6,771 nucleotides of DNA from CAYGZM01 sp964354365 (GTDB taxonomy: Bacteria; Planctomycetota; Phycisphaerae; Sedimentisphaerales; Anaerobacaceae), in assembly GCA_964354365.1 (NCBI GenBank), contig CAYGZM010000177.1, forward strand, positions 1 to 6,771, read 5' to 3'. Below the pieces are notes generated by a model. That model was not told the DNA's origin. It saw only the letters and a program-made list of their open reading frames with translations, and did no database searches. Every line of letters begins with the position of its first letter. Position 1 is the stretch's first letter. The position numbers were made by a program, and so were the translations under genes. Below are positions 6,601 through 6,771 of this stretch, in pieces.

Positions 6601-6771
6601 GAATACATACATCTCGATATTTCAGATATTAGGAGGTCTGGGACTTGTTCTTGGCAGCGTTGGGCTGGGTCTCGTTGTGCTTCGCAACATGCTCGAGAGG
6701 CGCAATGAGCTTGCAATGCTGCGGGCGGTCGGGTTTAATAAGGCCGCCCTCAAACGGATGGTCTTGTATGA
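3644..6771 (+). CDS. FtsX/MacB-like ABC permease, very long, C-terminus beyond the window
   Basis: The frame stays open for 1042 codons and runs off the right edge. Predicted layout: TM1 about 19-40, a huge outward domain (41-510), TM2 512-536, TM3 561-585, TM4 608-629, TM5 661-679, TM6 686-709, TM7 739-758, a second outward domain (759-988), and TM8 990-1013. Two more helices are expected after the cut. This is the duplicated ten-helix plan of YbbP-like permeases. Each FtsX module has its cytoplasmic coupling stretch: RSEQVGMFLAVGFTPE (after TM2) and ERRNELAMLRAVGF (1018-1031). Such proteins, with their ATPase, move an outer domain mechanically. Residues 408-440 carry W-K-P-G then DEEYWDTYRGAPKAF, a block I associate with planctomycete homologues. 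AGGAG (3633-3637) stands 6 nt before ATG 3644, which overlaps the ATPase stop by 4 bp. At over 1042 residues it far exceeds LolC/E (about 400), MacB (about 650) and YbbP (about 800). Substrate unknown. Confidence 0.9.
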   Translation, partial: MSLWRLVKRSLTFYWRTNLGVLLAVTVSTAVLTGALVVGDSVRHSLMMMVKDRLGAAELVLVSQNRFFRAKLADELAGELNTTVAPVLQLRGLVANSEGTRLANRVEVLGVDERFFEIGAKGDVESFWQDWSEGVVLNEPLAQRLGAGLGDEVKLRIERPGLMPREAPLTPDSDLSVFFRPRVKAVAGKSQFGRFSLQANQVAPLNVFVPIRWLQENLGQAGQANMLLVAASAKNGTTVEKANAAVTKRWRLADAGLELRKLDKQGVLELRSSRIFIDEPLADAAVGADRNAVGILTYFVNELRLGDKVTPYSIVTAMAPSAGGISFVPDDMQDDEILINQWLADDLGAKAPDSIELTYSVLGPMRKLQEAKSSFKVRGILPMDGPSADPNLMPDYPGLADVNNCRDWKPGITIDLDKIRDKDEEYWDTYRGAPKAFVTLKAGQAMWANRYGNMTAVRYPLSSGAEENIADKPAGSLAGKLLSAVDPASVGLFFQPVRQRGDKAGAESSYFGWLFLGLSMFLIVAAVVLTGLLFAFGAESRSEQVGMFLAVGFTPELVRRLLLIEGGLVALAGAIAGTGAALLYTKAMMYALSAAASGSAMYFYARPITLVAGALSAVVISLFAIWLTLHKQASRPARELLAGVAQWQFSTGSYVSRGRVGLAVVVVATAGALVLLAFVGSSDSGVVAGAFFGAGALLLTAGLALVGALLKMIGGSWKTPMLSLAGLGLRNSTRRSGRSLAVVALLACGIFLVISVNAFRQDPLAGADGRGSGTGGFALYGESAIGILHDLNSASGRKSLGVDSGVLEGVDVVQLRVHEGDDASCFNLNRAQTPRLLAVQPSQLRNRGSFSFTAAESGADVGIGWGLLNENKARDIVPAVGDYATIKWAMGKSLGDDVEYSDEKGRKFKVRLVGMIESSIFQGGLIIAEDRFVERFPSEDGYRVFLVDAPQGKVDAAADYLSARLTDFGLGLTSAKQRLAAFSEVENTYISIFQILGGLGLVLGSVGLGLVVLRNMLERRNELAMLRAVGFNKAALKRMVLY

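Overview
The window reads as a piece of a Planctomycetota chromosome, most likely of the Phycisphaerae type. I infer this from the protein families and not from any marker gene. They are a WPMFRG-type beta-propeller with an N-terminal anchor, a GT4 glycosyltransferase with a 'YCxxCLRD' N-terminus, and a very long FtsX-type permease with a 'W-P-G ... DEEYW.TYRGAPKAF' block. All three are styles I know mainly from that phylum. Base composition is moderately GC-rich and even across the four genes, with no sign of recent transfer.

Layout. Positions 1-406 contain no convincing gene. They hold a perfect 7-bp hairpin (197-213), smaller inverted repeats (238-258, 271-291), a sigma70-like promoter (354-382) and two near-identical 12-bp direct repeats (346-357 and 389-400) that bracket it. 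From about 431 to the right edge four genes run on the + strand with almost no space between them: an anchored eight-bladed propeller protein (431-1630), a 17-nt gap, a glycosyltransferase (1648-2955), an ATGA overlap, an ABC ATPase of LolD/MacB type (2952-3647), another ATGA overlap, and a giant FtsX-like permease (3644 to beyond 6771, cut by the window edge).

How the genes may work together. The ATPase and permease are a clear pair. Type VII-like ABC systems (MacB, LolCDE, FtsEX, YbbAP) couple cytoplasmic ATP hydrolysis to movements of an outward-facing domain and do not pump substrate through the membrane. The ATPase is LolD-like in sequence, but the permease has the long duplicated ten-helix plan of YbbP rather than the 4-helix LolC/E plan, and its first outward domain is very large (about 470 residues). 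The propeller is BamB-like and would sit outside the inner membrane. The glycosyltransferase is cytoplasmic and lacks two of the four donor-site residues usual in GT4 enzymes. A working hypothesis is an envelope-assembly unit that moves or releases a glycosylated or lipid-linked product with help from a propeller scaffold. The sequence proves the operon and the families, not the substrate.
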